DNA from: Tomocerus qinae
Lineage: Eukaryota; Arthropoda; Collembola; Entomobryomorpha; Tomoceridae
NCBI GenBank assembly: GCA_020055645.1
Contig: CM034546.1
Coordinates: forward strand, 10,416,001 to 10,480,000
Length of the DNA: 64,000 bases
Direction: 5' to 3'
The notes under the pieces were generated by a model. The model saw nothing but the letters and a program-made list of their open reading frames with translations, ran no database searches and was not told the origin of the DNA. The position numbers were made by a program, and so were the translations under genes. Of this stretch, positions 9,949 to 20,208 are shown piece by piece. Position 1 is the stretch's first letter, and each line of letters begins with the position of its first letter.

Positions 9949-12936
9949 AACAACAAATTGATTGACATTTTAAAAGAGCATTTAATGAACAGTAAAAACA
10001 AGTCAACTGTAATCAACCAAGGAGCCGCCGTTTCCGGAATGGGAGGGGTCGGAAAGACGACGATGGCAATGTGGTTTGCTCGAGTTTATCAGGCCGATTA
10101 TGATCACATCATTTGGATAGATTGTGGCGAAGAAAATCTTTCGACTTCTTTTAGTGATTTGGCTAAGAAATTGAAAGTAGATCCAACTCTCAAACTGAAT
10201 TCAATCTCAAGAGAGTGTTTTTCTAAATTAGAAGAATCAAAATGCCTTTTTGTTTACGACAATGCCGAATGTTATCAAGGCCACCAAGGAATACGAGATG
10301 TTCTTCCAAAACATGAAAACTTCCACACGATAATCACATCGAGGACTAGAGAGTGGGGAAGTGAGTCCGGAGACGGAAAAATACCAGAGATAATTCTTGA
10401 TGCATTTCCCTCAGAAGACAGCGTTGAATTCTTGAAAAGCAATTTAAAATATAAATCTTGTACAGAGAAACAATTGGAAGATTTGAGTGAACTCCTTGGG
10501 AATCTTCCGTTGGCTTTGCAAATTGCAACTACTACAATAAATACCAAAAACTTATCACTGAACGACTACATCGAAAGAATCAAACAAACTGCTGAGGTAA
10601 TTAATTCAAGCTTTGACGACTATGAAAATACAATCAACAAGACAATGAAAATATCACTTGAAATCATCAAGAATCATGAATCGGATGAAAAACAAATTGC
10701 CTATAAAATTTTGACTATTTTAGGCTACATTACACCAGATTATGTGAAGTTTGAATTATTTGAAGCTATCGATAACTTACAAAGGTTTGAAACAGAGAAG
10801 GCGATGGAATTGCTTGAAAAATACTCTTTGATAACAATTCATCGGGATTTGTATAACCAAACATACACGTGCAGTATTCATCGGTTACTGCAGCAAGTAA
10901 TTCGCCACAATTGCAAAGAATATGAAAATGTCACTTTAACAAAGATTTTGAGCGTGGATGGATTTGTTGAGTACAAATTGCTTCCTTATTTGTACGCTGA
11001 TGAACAAATTCAGAGTCAGTTTCCGAAAGTTCGAGCTCAATTTGTGGATCAAAGGAAGTTAAAGGAATTCCTTCAGCAACGAAAATTCAGCGAGGCAGTG
11101 GAAAAATCTCTTATGATTAAAGATACTTTGGACACTGCACAGGCTTGGTACAACTACGCAATTTGTTTAGAGAAAGTGGATAAATTGACCGAAGCTGTCA
11201 CAGAACTCATGGGAATTCAAGAATGCTTGGTTAAGATCGATCGGAAGGTTGAAAGTGGATGCAGGATAGATGACGTCTACATTAACAAAACTGGACTTTG
11301 GGATTTGGCGGAAGAAACCCGCTTAGAATTGGTTCGGGGCTTATTGTTCGTAGTTTGGAAAAGACTTGGAAATGAGGATGAAGCCCATGAACTTATAAAC
11401 CAAGATAAGCAACTGATAACAGCCGCAACTACTCAATCCTTGAGCTACGGGATTAAGTATTTATTGAGCCACTCTATAAGCGACTACAATTTAGAAAGTA
11501 CAAGAAAATTATGCCACCTAAGTCTTAATAATTATGGAAGCACAATTTCTTTCTTAAGATGCCTCCTCAGTGAAACCTTGCCAAATGGCGTACAACAATT
11601 GAGATTGTATGATGTTGAGATTCTGGATGAGGAAGGACGGCGACTCAAGTATTATGACATAAAATCCTTAAATAATTTGAAAACTCTGGATATAAGATGC
11701 TCTCCCAAATCAACAATATTTCGAATTCATATCAACGACAATCTTCAATCATGCCATTCCATCACATTAAAACATTGCATCATACAAGTCCAAAATGGCA
11801 AACGATTAACTCCTACGATAATTGATTTGGAAAACGTTTATTTTGGAGAAAATGAAGTAGAAAAGGTTGAGGAATACAATGATGAAGACGATGATGAAGA
11901 CGATGATGATGATGTAGATTGGGATAGATACAAACAAGACATAACTTGTCTGAATGATTTTATTGATTTCCAGAAAACAAAGACATTGGATCTAAGTGGC
12001 AGCAACATATGGATGAAATTAGACGAGTCACTCAGCATCGACGAAATCACCCTCACAAAATTTAGCAGTTTGAATTGGAATTACTTTAGTTGTGCAGTCA
12101 AAAAGCTGAAATTCTTTTACACAGATGTACCTCTGCTGGACAAGCATATTGCATTGCGAATCGGAGGCACTAAATCGGTTGAAGGACTTCACCTGGATGA
12201 CTGTTCTGTCCACCTGACGTCACTTTTCTTCCTATCGAAGAGTGCAAATAAGATCCATCTTTTAGGCACAACAATTAAAATTGGCCAGGTTTGCATGGAA
12301 AGTAAGATGAAAATATGTGCAGATGAAGTGACTTTGGAAGATATAAAGTTTATTCAGGACTCCGTTGAAGTGACTAAATACAATGAATTTTTGGATTTAG
12401 AAAGAATAAAAAGGATGACAGTACGGGGTGGAGATAAGACTTTTGATTTTGGCCAACAATTCTCTATTGACTTCTTAAAATTGAACGGGGTAAAATTATT
12501 AAATTGGGATAAATCGATGAGTAGTGTCAAAACTCTTCACTTAATGGATATCGACCTACGAGATATTCCGAGTTCTAAGTTCAGAGTAACGGAGACTTTA
12601 GAGATTGGGGGATCCGTCCTAGATGTCACCTTCCTGGACAATATTTCAGCATTGGCCAATAAAGTAGTCATCAATAGCACAAAAATTCATTGGAATTCTA
12701 AATTAGATTTCAATAATTCAGCATCAAAGTTTCATCTTAGTAACACTCAAATAAAAGAAGTCCATATGGAATCCAACACTTTCTTTAAAAACAAGAAAAG
12801 GATTGAGGATCTTCTATTCAACGATTTCTTAAACGTCTCTCAACTAACTAGTTTGTATCTAAAGGGATTCGGAGATTTAAAAACAAGCATTTGGATATGG
12901 AAAATATTTCCTGGTCACTCGATACTCTCTCGTTGA
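9862..12936 (+). CDS. Surviving NB-ARC ORF of gene 1, reading out of the retrotransposon
   Basis: This 1024-residue ORF begins at an ATG in the 3' end of the inserted LINE. It reads through the target duplication in the NB-ARC frame, so the first 30 or so residues are transposon-derived. It keeps the complete nucleotide-binding module (Walker A at about residues 59-67), the winged-helix IHRLLQQ motif, the TPR-like segment, an acidic DE-rich run and most LRR-like repeats. It lacks the CARD and ends at the 4-bp deletion. Translation would need a promoter in or upstream of the insertion. I regard it as a pseudogene fragment unless transcripts show otherwise. Confidence 0.4.
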   Translation: MSVNVIVTMSCSMGHLPVENINKTINQSINNKLIDILKEHLMNSKNKSTVINQGAAVSGMGGVGKTTMAMWFARVYQADYDHIIWIDCGEENLSTSFSDLAKKLKVDPTLKLNSISRECFSKLEESKCLFVYDNAECYQGHQGIRDVLPKHENFHTIITSRTREWGSESGDGKIPEIILDAFPSEDSVEFLKSNLKYKSCTEKQLEDLSELLGNLPLALQIATTTINTKNLSLNDYIERIKQTAEVINSSFDDYENTINKTMKISLEIIKNHESDEKQIAYKILTILGYITPDYVKFELFEAIDNLQRFETEKAMELLEKYSLITIHRDLYNQTYTCSIHRLLQQVIRHNCKEYENVTLTKILSVDGFVEYKLLPYLYADEQIQSQFPKVRAQFVDQRKLKEFLQQRKFSEAVEKSLMIKDTLDTAQAWYNYAICLEKVDKLTEAVTELMGIQECLVKIDRKVESGCRIDDVYINKTGLWDLAEETRLELVRGLLFVVWKRLGNEDEAHELINQDKQLITAATTQSLSYGIKYLLSHSISDYNLESTRKLCHLSLNNYGSTISFLRCLLSETLPNGVQQLRLYDVEILDEEGRRLKYYDIKSLNNLKTLDIRCSPKSTIFRIHINDNLQSCHSITLKHCIIQVQNGKRLTPTIIDLENVYFGENEVEKVEEYNDEDDDEDDDDDVDWDRYKQDITCLNDFIDFQKTKTLDLSGSNIWMKLDESLSIDEITLTKFSSLNWNYFSCAVKKLKFFYTDVPLLDKHIALRIGGTKSVEGLHLDDCSVHLTSLFFLSKSANKIHLLGTTIKIGQVCMESKMKICADEVTLEDIKFIQDSVEVTKYNEFLDLERIKRMTVRGGDKTFDFGQQFSIDFLKLNGVKLLNWDKSMSSVKTLHLMDIDLRDIPSSKFRVTETLEIGGSVLDVTFLDNISALANKVVINSTKIHWNSKLDFNNSASKFHLSNTQIKEVHMESNTFFKNKKRIEDLLFNDFLNVSQLTSLYLKGFGDLKTSIWIWKIFPGHSILSR

Positions 12937-13694
12937 GTGATGTAACGATACGTAATTGGAACAAGGGGCAGGGACATGTTAATGAAATGAGTATGAACAA
13001 AATTCCGTTTACGACGAGAAACAAAATAAAAATTAATTCCTTGGAATTTGGAGCATCTTCGATAAATCTTTCTTGTTTACCAAGAAATATTCAACGAATA
13101 CAACTAAACAGGGGCACCGTGGTTACCTGCAAAGGCCAAGTTCATTTCAATAATTTAAATTGTCTGATTCTTCACTCCAATCCCTCTGAAATGAAATACT
13201 TTTCTGTTAGTCCTACGTTGACTAAAGTTGAATTCCCATTATGTGAATATGACGAATTCCTCCTAAATTTACAGTGGGTACCAAAAAGTGTCAAAACAAT
13301 AAAACTAGGCTATATATATAACTACCCTGCAAATTCTACTCTACAAACAACTGAGAACTGTCGATTTCAGTTGGACACACTAATAATTGACAAATTCAAG
13401 TTTTCACAAATTGAATCTGTCCTAAAAGCACTAAAACCTGAAAATGTAATAATATGTGAATCATTCCATTTTAATTCCATTACTTTAACCAAGATAGAAT
13501 CCGAAATTGTAATTAAATTAATCGAGTCATATAAATCGTTGGTCATTGGCAAATTTGAATGGGAAAGTGATGAGCATTTTCAAAATTGTCCTTTTTCCAA
13601 CTTTTTAGACGAAAAAGGAGAATTTTATATTTTTGAAAACCAAAGAGGAAGAGTCCTACAGAAATCAGAATTCGACGAAATGATAAAACTGTGA
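12891..13694 (+). pseudogene. C-terminal LRR-like remnant of gene 1 (shifted frame)
   Basis: These codons match the last roughly 260 residues of gene 3, including the FYIFENQRGR end and the common IKL stop. They lie in a different frame from the upstream ORF because of the 4-bp deletion. The coding character is still intact, so the break is recent or the 4-bp change was spread by conversion. Confidence 0.8.
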
Positions 13695-15960
13695 CAAGTA
13701 GATCACCGCAGAATGTGATTTGTGGCTACTGGTTCCGTGTATCTACAATAATAGTATAGTAATGAATTTTAATAACTATGCACCTTTAGGTCCCAATTCA
13801 CGTAAATCTTATCATTTCCCTTAAGCCGAGATATCTTCATTAGATCAATTCATAATCAAATATAATTTTCAACCTTTACAACACCACACTGGCCACGTGT
13901 ATAGAAAATTCAGAGAAGCAACGAATGGATTTCACTGAATTGGAATGTAGTCTATTGTATCAATGTATATAGCTAAAACTAAAAGACACAAATAAAATAT
14001 CAAGCTCTTTAAAATCTAACATATTTACTAATTAAAAAATTCCATCTTGCATTATCACATCTTACCTGACTTTTACCATCATGATCTAGTTACTGGCATC
14101 TTGTTGGTTTTACATTTATTCAACTATAGTGAATCTTATTTCGCTTTAATGGCATTTCAATCAACTTTATATATGGCTAGTTTTCGAAACAAAAAGCTGC
14201 ATTTTTTACATCTTAGGCGTCTCATATACTTCGTATTTGAGTATTTTTAGGGTTGAAAGTCTAAAAAGTAGCCGCCCGGAAATATTAAATTGAATAACTC
14301 ATAATATACTCAAACGGCCATAAAATACAGTTGATGAATCATCATCTGTACCTGTAACTGTAACAGCTGCAGGTCCATCATCAATGATAGACCTACAGCG
14401 CCCGGCCAGCTATATTTACTTCCCCTCTAAATCATAGATAATTAAGAATTTGAATTGATGACATGGTTATCAGATAATTTTTAGTAAACATTTTGTAATC
14501 AAGTCCAAGCCTAAAGTTTTCGTAATGCTCAGGTTGGATTTAACAATTTCTATATACTTGAGGGCACATTCTCATAAACCTAAGGTTTTCTAAATTTACG
14601 AAAGGTAAAGACAGTAATGTTTTCGCAATTACACAATTAGCACATAAAATTCTGATGCAAATGAAATTATTTAATGCTTCAATTTTTGTGGACATATTAT
14701 TACATTTAGTGAAAAATCTATAGCAATTATAAAATACCATATAATTCTGATTTATGCATGAAGAAATAATTTCCACTCAATTAAAACTGATCAGTTTTTT
14801 GGAACTCAGTTCCATTATTGATTATTCTGAAACTCACTGTATATTATGTATGTATATGGATGCAAAATAGGCAAGATAAAAATGATATGTAGGTATCTAC
14901 TCTTTATCATCAAATACCACAGCAGTGAATTAGGAAATAAGAAAAACGTCAACCGCTTCGTTAAGACGTAAGTTGATAACTTAATAACAATAGTAGACAT
15001 AATAAATACCAAATATATTTCAAATGCTTGTAACAATCGGGCTATAAGTATAACCGAGTTTGTAGAAATTGATTAAACTTTATCGATTACGATAATAAAT
15101 TTCCTTAGTACAAGAAAAGAGGGAAGTGGGGAAAATTTTTGGGGCATTATGGTATCACGTAGAAATGAGTTTATTGTTTTGTTTGACTCGTAGTAGCTGT
15201 TTCTTGGACTTTTGGAGACACGCTGACCTCTTTTCATTGAATTTTATCGAAGCAGCTGTGTCGATCAAAATGGAGTTCAGACAGCTTTCATGATTTTTGA
15301 TTTGAGCATTTGTTGTCCAGATTATCCATTGGATTCCAATGAGTTACAGCAATTCCGATTTTAACATACCGGCGAACTTCTCTCAGTTTAGAATAGGAAA
15401 CAGAATGCTTACAGAATCAAATGTCAAAGCCATGGACAGTTGCTTCGTTTAATTAGAGCAAAAGACGATTTCGTTGGGACGAATGGGAACAACGGAATTT
15501 GTATAAGAAACTGTGCAACGTGATTATTTTGATGGAGACCAATGACTTATATGCTGCAACTATTTATCGTTTCTTTTGAAAAGAAGTCACTCCCCATTCT
15601 TCGACATTCACAATTGTCTATAAATGGAGAAAATTTAAACCCTATTCTCATAAAATTTGACCTAAGTTGAGTTGTCCAGTCCACTTTTTGACCAAATTGG
15701 AAAGCAGTTTGGCTCTCATTAAATGGACATCTGCATGGAAGCGCATTTTGTGGAATATCTGACAGATATCCATTCAACTAAGTATAAGATAAGAATTAGA
15801 TAGATTAAATTCAAAATTCATGCAACATCTTTGTCGAAGTTAAACCCAAAAATTGATAATGTACGAGGAATAGGCTGAATTGGACACAAATATTTATGGA
15901 AATAACAAATTATTTGTAACTATATATACCACTGAGACCACTATGATAACCTCAATACAT
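13695..15960. other. 3' flank of gene 1 (intergenic)
   Basis: No supportable gene. An AATAAA at 13991-13996 is the probable poly(A) signal; the same signal occurs after gene 2 (24742-24747) and gene 3 (35003-35008). The flank is homologous to 24451-25784. It is also homologous to 34711-35609 plus 45059-45898, where the Ty3 element splits it. A short minus-strand cysteine-containing ORF lies at 15547-15777 and is unsupported by other copies. Confidence 0.6.
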
Positions 15961-18210
15961 GCACGATAGCTGTAGCAATATTTTAGGAGAGTTACATTTT
16001 GAATAGTATAAATCCGGTAAAAATTTAAACACACTATGCTAGTGTTATGTTTCGTACCCATAAAGTTATACGTAACTCTACATCGTTTCAGCTTTCATTA
16101 TATATGTACAGATATGCCACTGGGTTTCGTACGTACCGATATTTCGCTGATTTTTACATCTAATAAAACAGCATTGGTTGAGGCTTTTATTATTCGGAAT
16201 AAACAAGCAAGGACGTATTTAGGGTGGTGCTAGGGTGCTTTAGCACCCCCTAAATATTTCGAAAATACACTAGATATTATCATGTTGTCACCATTTATTT
16301 AATATTTCATTCCAAATTGGAAGAAACGTATTTATTTTGTTTTCATGACAAAATTGCATGTATCTTATTTTTGAGCATTTTCGAATTTGTTTGAGAATTT
16401 TTAATCTGTAATCTATTTGAGCATTTTCGAATCCTTTTTCCTATATTGTACCTTAGTATCTGAGATTATCTTATATTATATGGTTGCAAAATGGCAATGT
16501 ACCTAACAAATGGGTCACTTTTGAAATGAGGTTTTCTTTTTACAGCACCATCTAAAATTAAATGAGCCAAACCGCGTGCGTGATGAAGTGATGACAGATT
16601 AATCACTTATTTAGAAGGGGTACTGTACTGAATTCTACTGAACCCCACCCCACTAAATCTCGATATTAAGGGGATTTCTTGAAAACGAAGAATAAAAACC
16701 GCAAATATACTGTGGCGTTCTAATATTTTTGATTTCTGCATTACTCATTTTTAGAAATGAGCACCCCCTAGATCGAATTTCTAGATACGCCCTTGTTAAC
16801 AATTGTACTTAAACGGTGTGCATTGGTTGCGTATTTGTGACAAAATTGAATATAAAACCAGTATGAAGACTGAAAGACAGCAAACTGCATGAGTCAACAT
16901 AGATAAGATAACCTCTTTTCGCTGCTCAAAGCCAAATTTCGTTCCACATCATATATTATATACGATACACACAAACACACGAGATATACTATATATATTT
17001 ACATCGGGGATATAGGGCATCAAAATCCGGTTTAGAAGAGTTGACTCCAACCCGAAGTTTCATTATTCAAATAATATGTGGACATAAAAAATGGGCTAGC
17101 TTTTCACCATTTACAGAAGGCTGATGGTCATATTTTTATTAAACCAACAAGTGAATGTTTACCGTGTACCAGATCGTATGCTTTATCTGCAGCATCCAGC
17201 CTATATTTTCATTACAGTTGAAAATTAGATTAATTGATTGGTTAAAACGTTTAAATTTTTTGGTTAATTGTTTTTGAATTTACAGATGCTAAAAAAATTA
17301 AGTGACGTGCCTTTTTAAAAGCATTTTAAATGCATTCTGAAAACCCAAAAATTTTAAACACGTTTTCTATAGGTAGGTAAATTATTTGCAATTCTTAGTA
17401 TATGAATATGTTTCAACTAGGGTTTAGTCTCTGAAACCCTGTTTTGCGAATTTATCGCGAGTTTGCATGCCCTTCTGCTACCTTATTTTATTACAGTTCA
17501 AGTGTAATGTATATATTTGTCATAGGCATGCAGATACTGTGCGATAGAACAACTAATAACTATATAGCTTTTATAAACCTCCAGTGTTCTAAATACCATT
17601 CTAATTACAACTTACTACTTTTAACTCATGCTTTTGTGGCTTTTAATGGTATTTAACGTTAAAATAGCATCCTGTTAAATGGTATAATTGGTAAAAAGGT
17701 AAAATATTTTTATCTCACTCACGTATATGATTTTGGATAAAATTGGACACCATAATATTTGAACTAACTTCCTTCTTTAGATTTCAGTTGTATATTGACT
17801 GATTCAATAGCAAAAAATGGGGAAAACTAATTCCTCTTAAAATATGTAATATTAGTTTAATAATTTTCAGTATAAATTCAAAATTCAAACGTACAAATGA
17901 TTAACTTAAATATTTCAGATAAAGAATGGCTGGGGTGGTCAAAAACCCTAAAAATTTGACTACATCGAACTTTTCATTAACTAAGTAAATTGCATTTTGT
18001 AAACCATAGTACAATTTTTATGATTATTTTTCGACAATCTATATATTTGATAAAATAAATTTGCTCATAAAATACAAACCCTCACTACAGGGAGGTTAGA
18101 TAACACAAAATTGTGTAGCCTCATTCCTGCGATGGCAATTTATATTACTTGGTTTAGGAAAGTTATTAGTACCGTTCTTATTGGGAAAGCCAGTAATAAA
18201 TACGGAGAAA
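15961..18210. other. Truncated upstream-unit copy between genes 1 and 2
   Basis: This stretch resembles unit A from about 6390 onward. Examples are the gtgcattggttgcgtatttg segment and the gataacacaaaattg promoter-proximal block near 18100. The junction with gene 1's 3' flank skips the part of the unit carrying the membrane-protein ORF. A hAT-like MITE is inserted at 16208-16795. No intact gene seen. Confidence 0.6.
16208..16795. mobile_element. hAT-like MITE, 588 bp
   Basis: The ends are CAAGGACGTATTTAG and the inverted CTAGATACGCCCTTG. Unit A lacks the block: its site near 6600 reads aataacaagtgttc. Flanking 8-mers taaacaag and ttaacaat match at 6 of 8 positions, so the target duplication has decayed. 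No transposase is encoded. Confidence 0.65.
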
Positions 18211-18250
18211 ATGGGTGATGAAATAGAAAGTAATTTGGTGTATCTTACAG
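18211..18250 (+). pseudogene. Truncated CARD exon relic (fifth NLR-like copy)
   Basis: After a promoter block like those of genes 1-4, the codons at 18211 read MGDEIESNLVYLT, matching the start of the CARD exon of the other genes. At 18251 homology stops inside the exon. The sequence then resumes with material resembling the upstream region (unit A near 7425), leading on to gene 2. The copy was truncated by a tandem rearrangement. Confidence 0.8.
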
Positions 18251-18370
18251 GTAGCTTCAAAAACGTTTCCAGTGTTAGCTTTTGATATTTAGCGCTAAAT
18301 AGCATCCTGAAGATCATTTTTAAATAATATAATTCAAAATACGTGTAAAAGCCAAGGCTAGTAGAAGTAA

Positions 18371-18625
18371 AATAGGTTTGGAATTCCCAGGCACTTCTGA
18401 ATTTTTGTATATGTAAACCGATTTGTGATGTCACACGGCGACTTTCCTATACATTTACATGGGGCATCACCATGGTGAAAGTACTTATCAAAAAATTGAA
18501 ATAATTTTGTCTAAAATATTTTTCTGCCCTATGGAAATGTATAGGAAATGTCGCCGTGTGACGTCACATATCTGTTACATTGCAAAAATATCGAATAAAG
18601 CCTGGAATGCCCCAGGTTGGGTAAA
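18371..18625. mobile_element. Foldback MITE, about 250 bp
   Basis: The left segment with gtgatgtcacacggcgac (near 18425-18445) is matched in inverted orientation by gtcgccgtgtgacgtcac (near 18550-18567). Similarity between the arms extends outward on both sides. The centre is an unpaired 60-70 bp. No coding potential; target duplication not resolved. Confidence 0.6.
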
Positions 18626-18878
18626 AGCTAATTTCATTTAAATTTCGTACAGAATTCTGCATAAAACTTTACTATAAAATGTGCAGTAACTTAGCTCTGG
18701 AGATCTTATTGTCTCTTTGTTGCATATTTACGTTTGTTCATCACCTAGTGATACTGAAATCTAATTGATTTTAAATTACCTATATAAAATTACTGAAAAT
18801 TCAAGATAGAAATGTAAAAATGATGCATGGGCCTTAATGTTTAGATAGAATTTTGAGCGATTTAGCAAGTCGTTCATA

Positions 18879-19646
18879 AGGTTGGTTCTACGGATCTTCA
18901 TTACGTTTCGCAAAATCCTCCTACCTCCATTATCACAAGGCGTACGAACCCAAATTTGAAATTGAAGATTCTTCGACTTTTTATCTAGTGAACCTAGTCC
19001 TTAGAATTTTTTTAAACGGAAATAAAATAGTATTTTTTGATTTTTGATAATAATAAGTTGAGTCATTTTCTGCAAAAGTTAATACATGCAAAAGAGCCTG
19101 TGAGACAGATACATTACATCGGTAAGCGTTACTAATGGTGTAATTGAGAAAAGTAAGCTCTAGGTTCACTAGATATTTTTCTTCTCTTTCTTTTTGGTAT
19201 CTTTACAAAATCCCCAAAAGTGACCCCAAAAGGTCAAATCACGATTTTCAGTTATTAGATGAGAGGATTGATATCATTGAGTAGGATGTCACTCTATTAC
19301 CAACAGCAAATAGGAAAACCTGAAATGAAAAGTTTTGCGGCTGATTTGTGATTGCGTTTGCCAGTTATAATACCCATAATGTTACAATATGCTTAGCATA
19401 ATGTGTTCGTATTAAAATAATGATCATAATGTTTTTGTAACAGGGTGGTTTTGAATTTTCAATATTCTGTGGTATAAAAAATTGATTCATTTTGTGACAT
19501 GGAACAAAGAGTAGGTATTATGGTGTATATAATACAATGCACTACATACTATAACATGAAATTATGGAGAGTTCATGTTTTATGTTGCTCTACGGCGCGA
19601 GAGTGGGCAGTATTTAGTAAAAGGTGAAAACCCGTAGAGCCAGCCT
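18879..19646. mobile_element. TA-flanked DNA element (Tc1/mariner-like MITE), 768 bp
   Basis: The ends are AGGTTGGTTCTACGG and the inverted CCGTAGAGCCAGCCT, flanked by TA at 18877-18878 and 19647-19648. Homologous upstream regions of genes 1 and 3 lack the block. A second smaller element is nested inside it (18984-19173). No transposase ORF. Confidence 0.7.
18984..19173. mobile_element. Nested TA-flanked MITE, 190 bp
   Basis: Perfect 14-bp inverted ends TCTAGTGAACCTAG at 18984-18997 and CTAGGTTCACTAGA at 19160-19173, each bordered by TA. It lies inside the 768-bp element, so it inserted later. Confidence 0.7.
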
Positions 19647-20208
19647 TAAAGCAACCATTCATCATTTTTACCACAGATCTTATTTCTGCTAATAAACTTA
19701 TTTTTAAAATAAAACCCATATTGAATATAAAATTTGTTTTTCTATGTAAGTGATTTGCACCATAAATTGAATTTTTACCCCTGTGGTAAAAAATTTTGAA
19801 ACTATTTTACACAGAACTTTTGACTAGTTAAATTGCATTTTCCAATTCTCAGTATACGATCATAATGTTTTGTTAAATTTAGCTACAGGAAATAACAACG
19901 CAGTTATTACAAAAATCAACAGTTTAATATTTTAGAAGCTGACTGATAAATTTCGCAAATTACACTTACAAATTCAACAATAATTTTTAAATTCTATATG
20001 TCTAATGAAATAATAAATTAGCATTTATTTTTGGCCATCTTATATATTTGAGAAACGGAATTTGTCCATAATAACAAACCCTCACTGTAGAGAGATAAGA
20101 TAACACAATTGTCTAGCCTAAATAATGGCATTTAGATTAAACCTGATTTAGAGATATTTGTATAAGTGGCTGTTGGGATGGTTTAATATAACCACAAATA
20201 CGGTAAAA

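Larger units (their letters stand above)
8281..13694 (+). pseudogene. NLR-like gene 1: CARD-NB-ARC-LRR-like, disrupted
   Basis: Exon 1 (8281-8400) encodes 40 residues, the first half of a CARD. A GTAAGT donor, a 107-bp intron and a CAG acceptor lead to exon 2 at 8508. There the CARD continues (PLDKNIRFF to CADIL), followed by a KWWPEE linker. At 8804 the frame is broken by a 1145-bp non-LTR retrotransposon bounded by 14-bp target duplications. The NB-ARC resumes at 9949 with Walker A GMGGVGKTT, Walker B CLFVYDN, a TSR motif, GNLPLA and an MHD-like IHRLLQQ. TPR-like, acidic and LRR-like regions follow. A 4-bp deletion near 12891, relative to gene 3, shifts the frame to a stop at 12936; the rest is open in another frame to 13694. 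The full protein cannot be made by simple splicing. A product starting inside the insertion remains possible. Confidence 0.85.

Noticed and set aside
10275..10547. Recurrent minus-strand ORFs of 60-90 codons opposite the NB-ARC region (also near 21046, 31314 and 63592)
   Set aside because: Shadows of the NB-ARC coding strand; conserved only because the sense strand is.
15547..15777. Minus-strand cysteine-containing ORF (76 codons), possibly an exon with an acceptor at its 5' side
   Set aside because: No second copy to compare and no recognisable family; too weak to call a gene.
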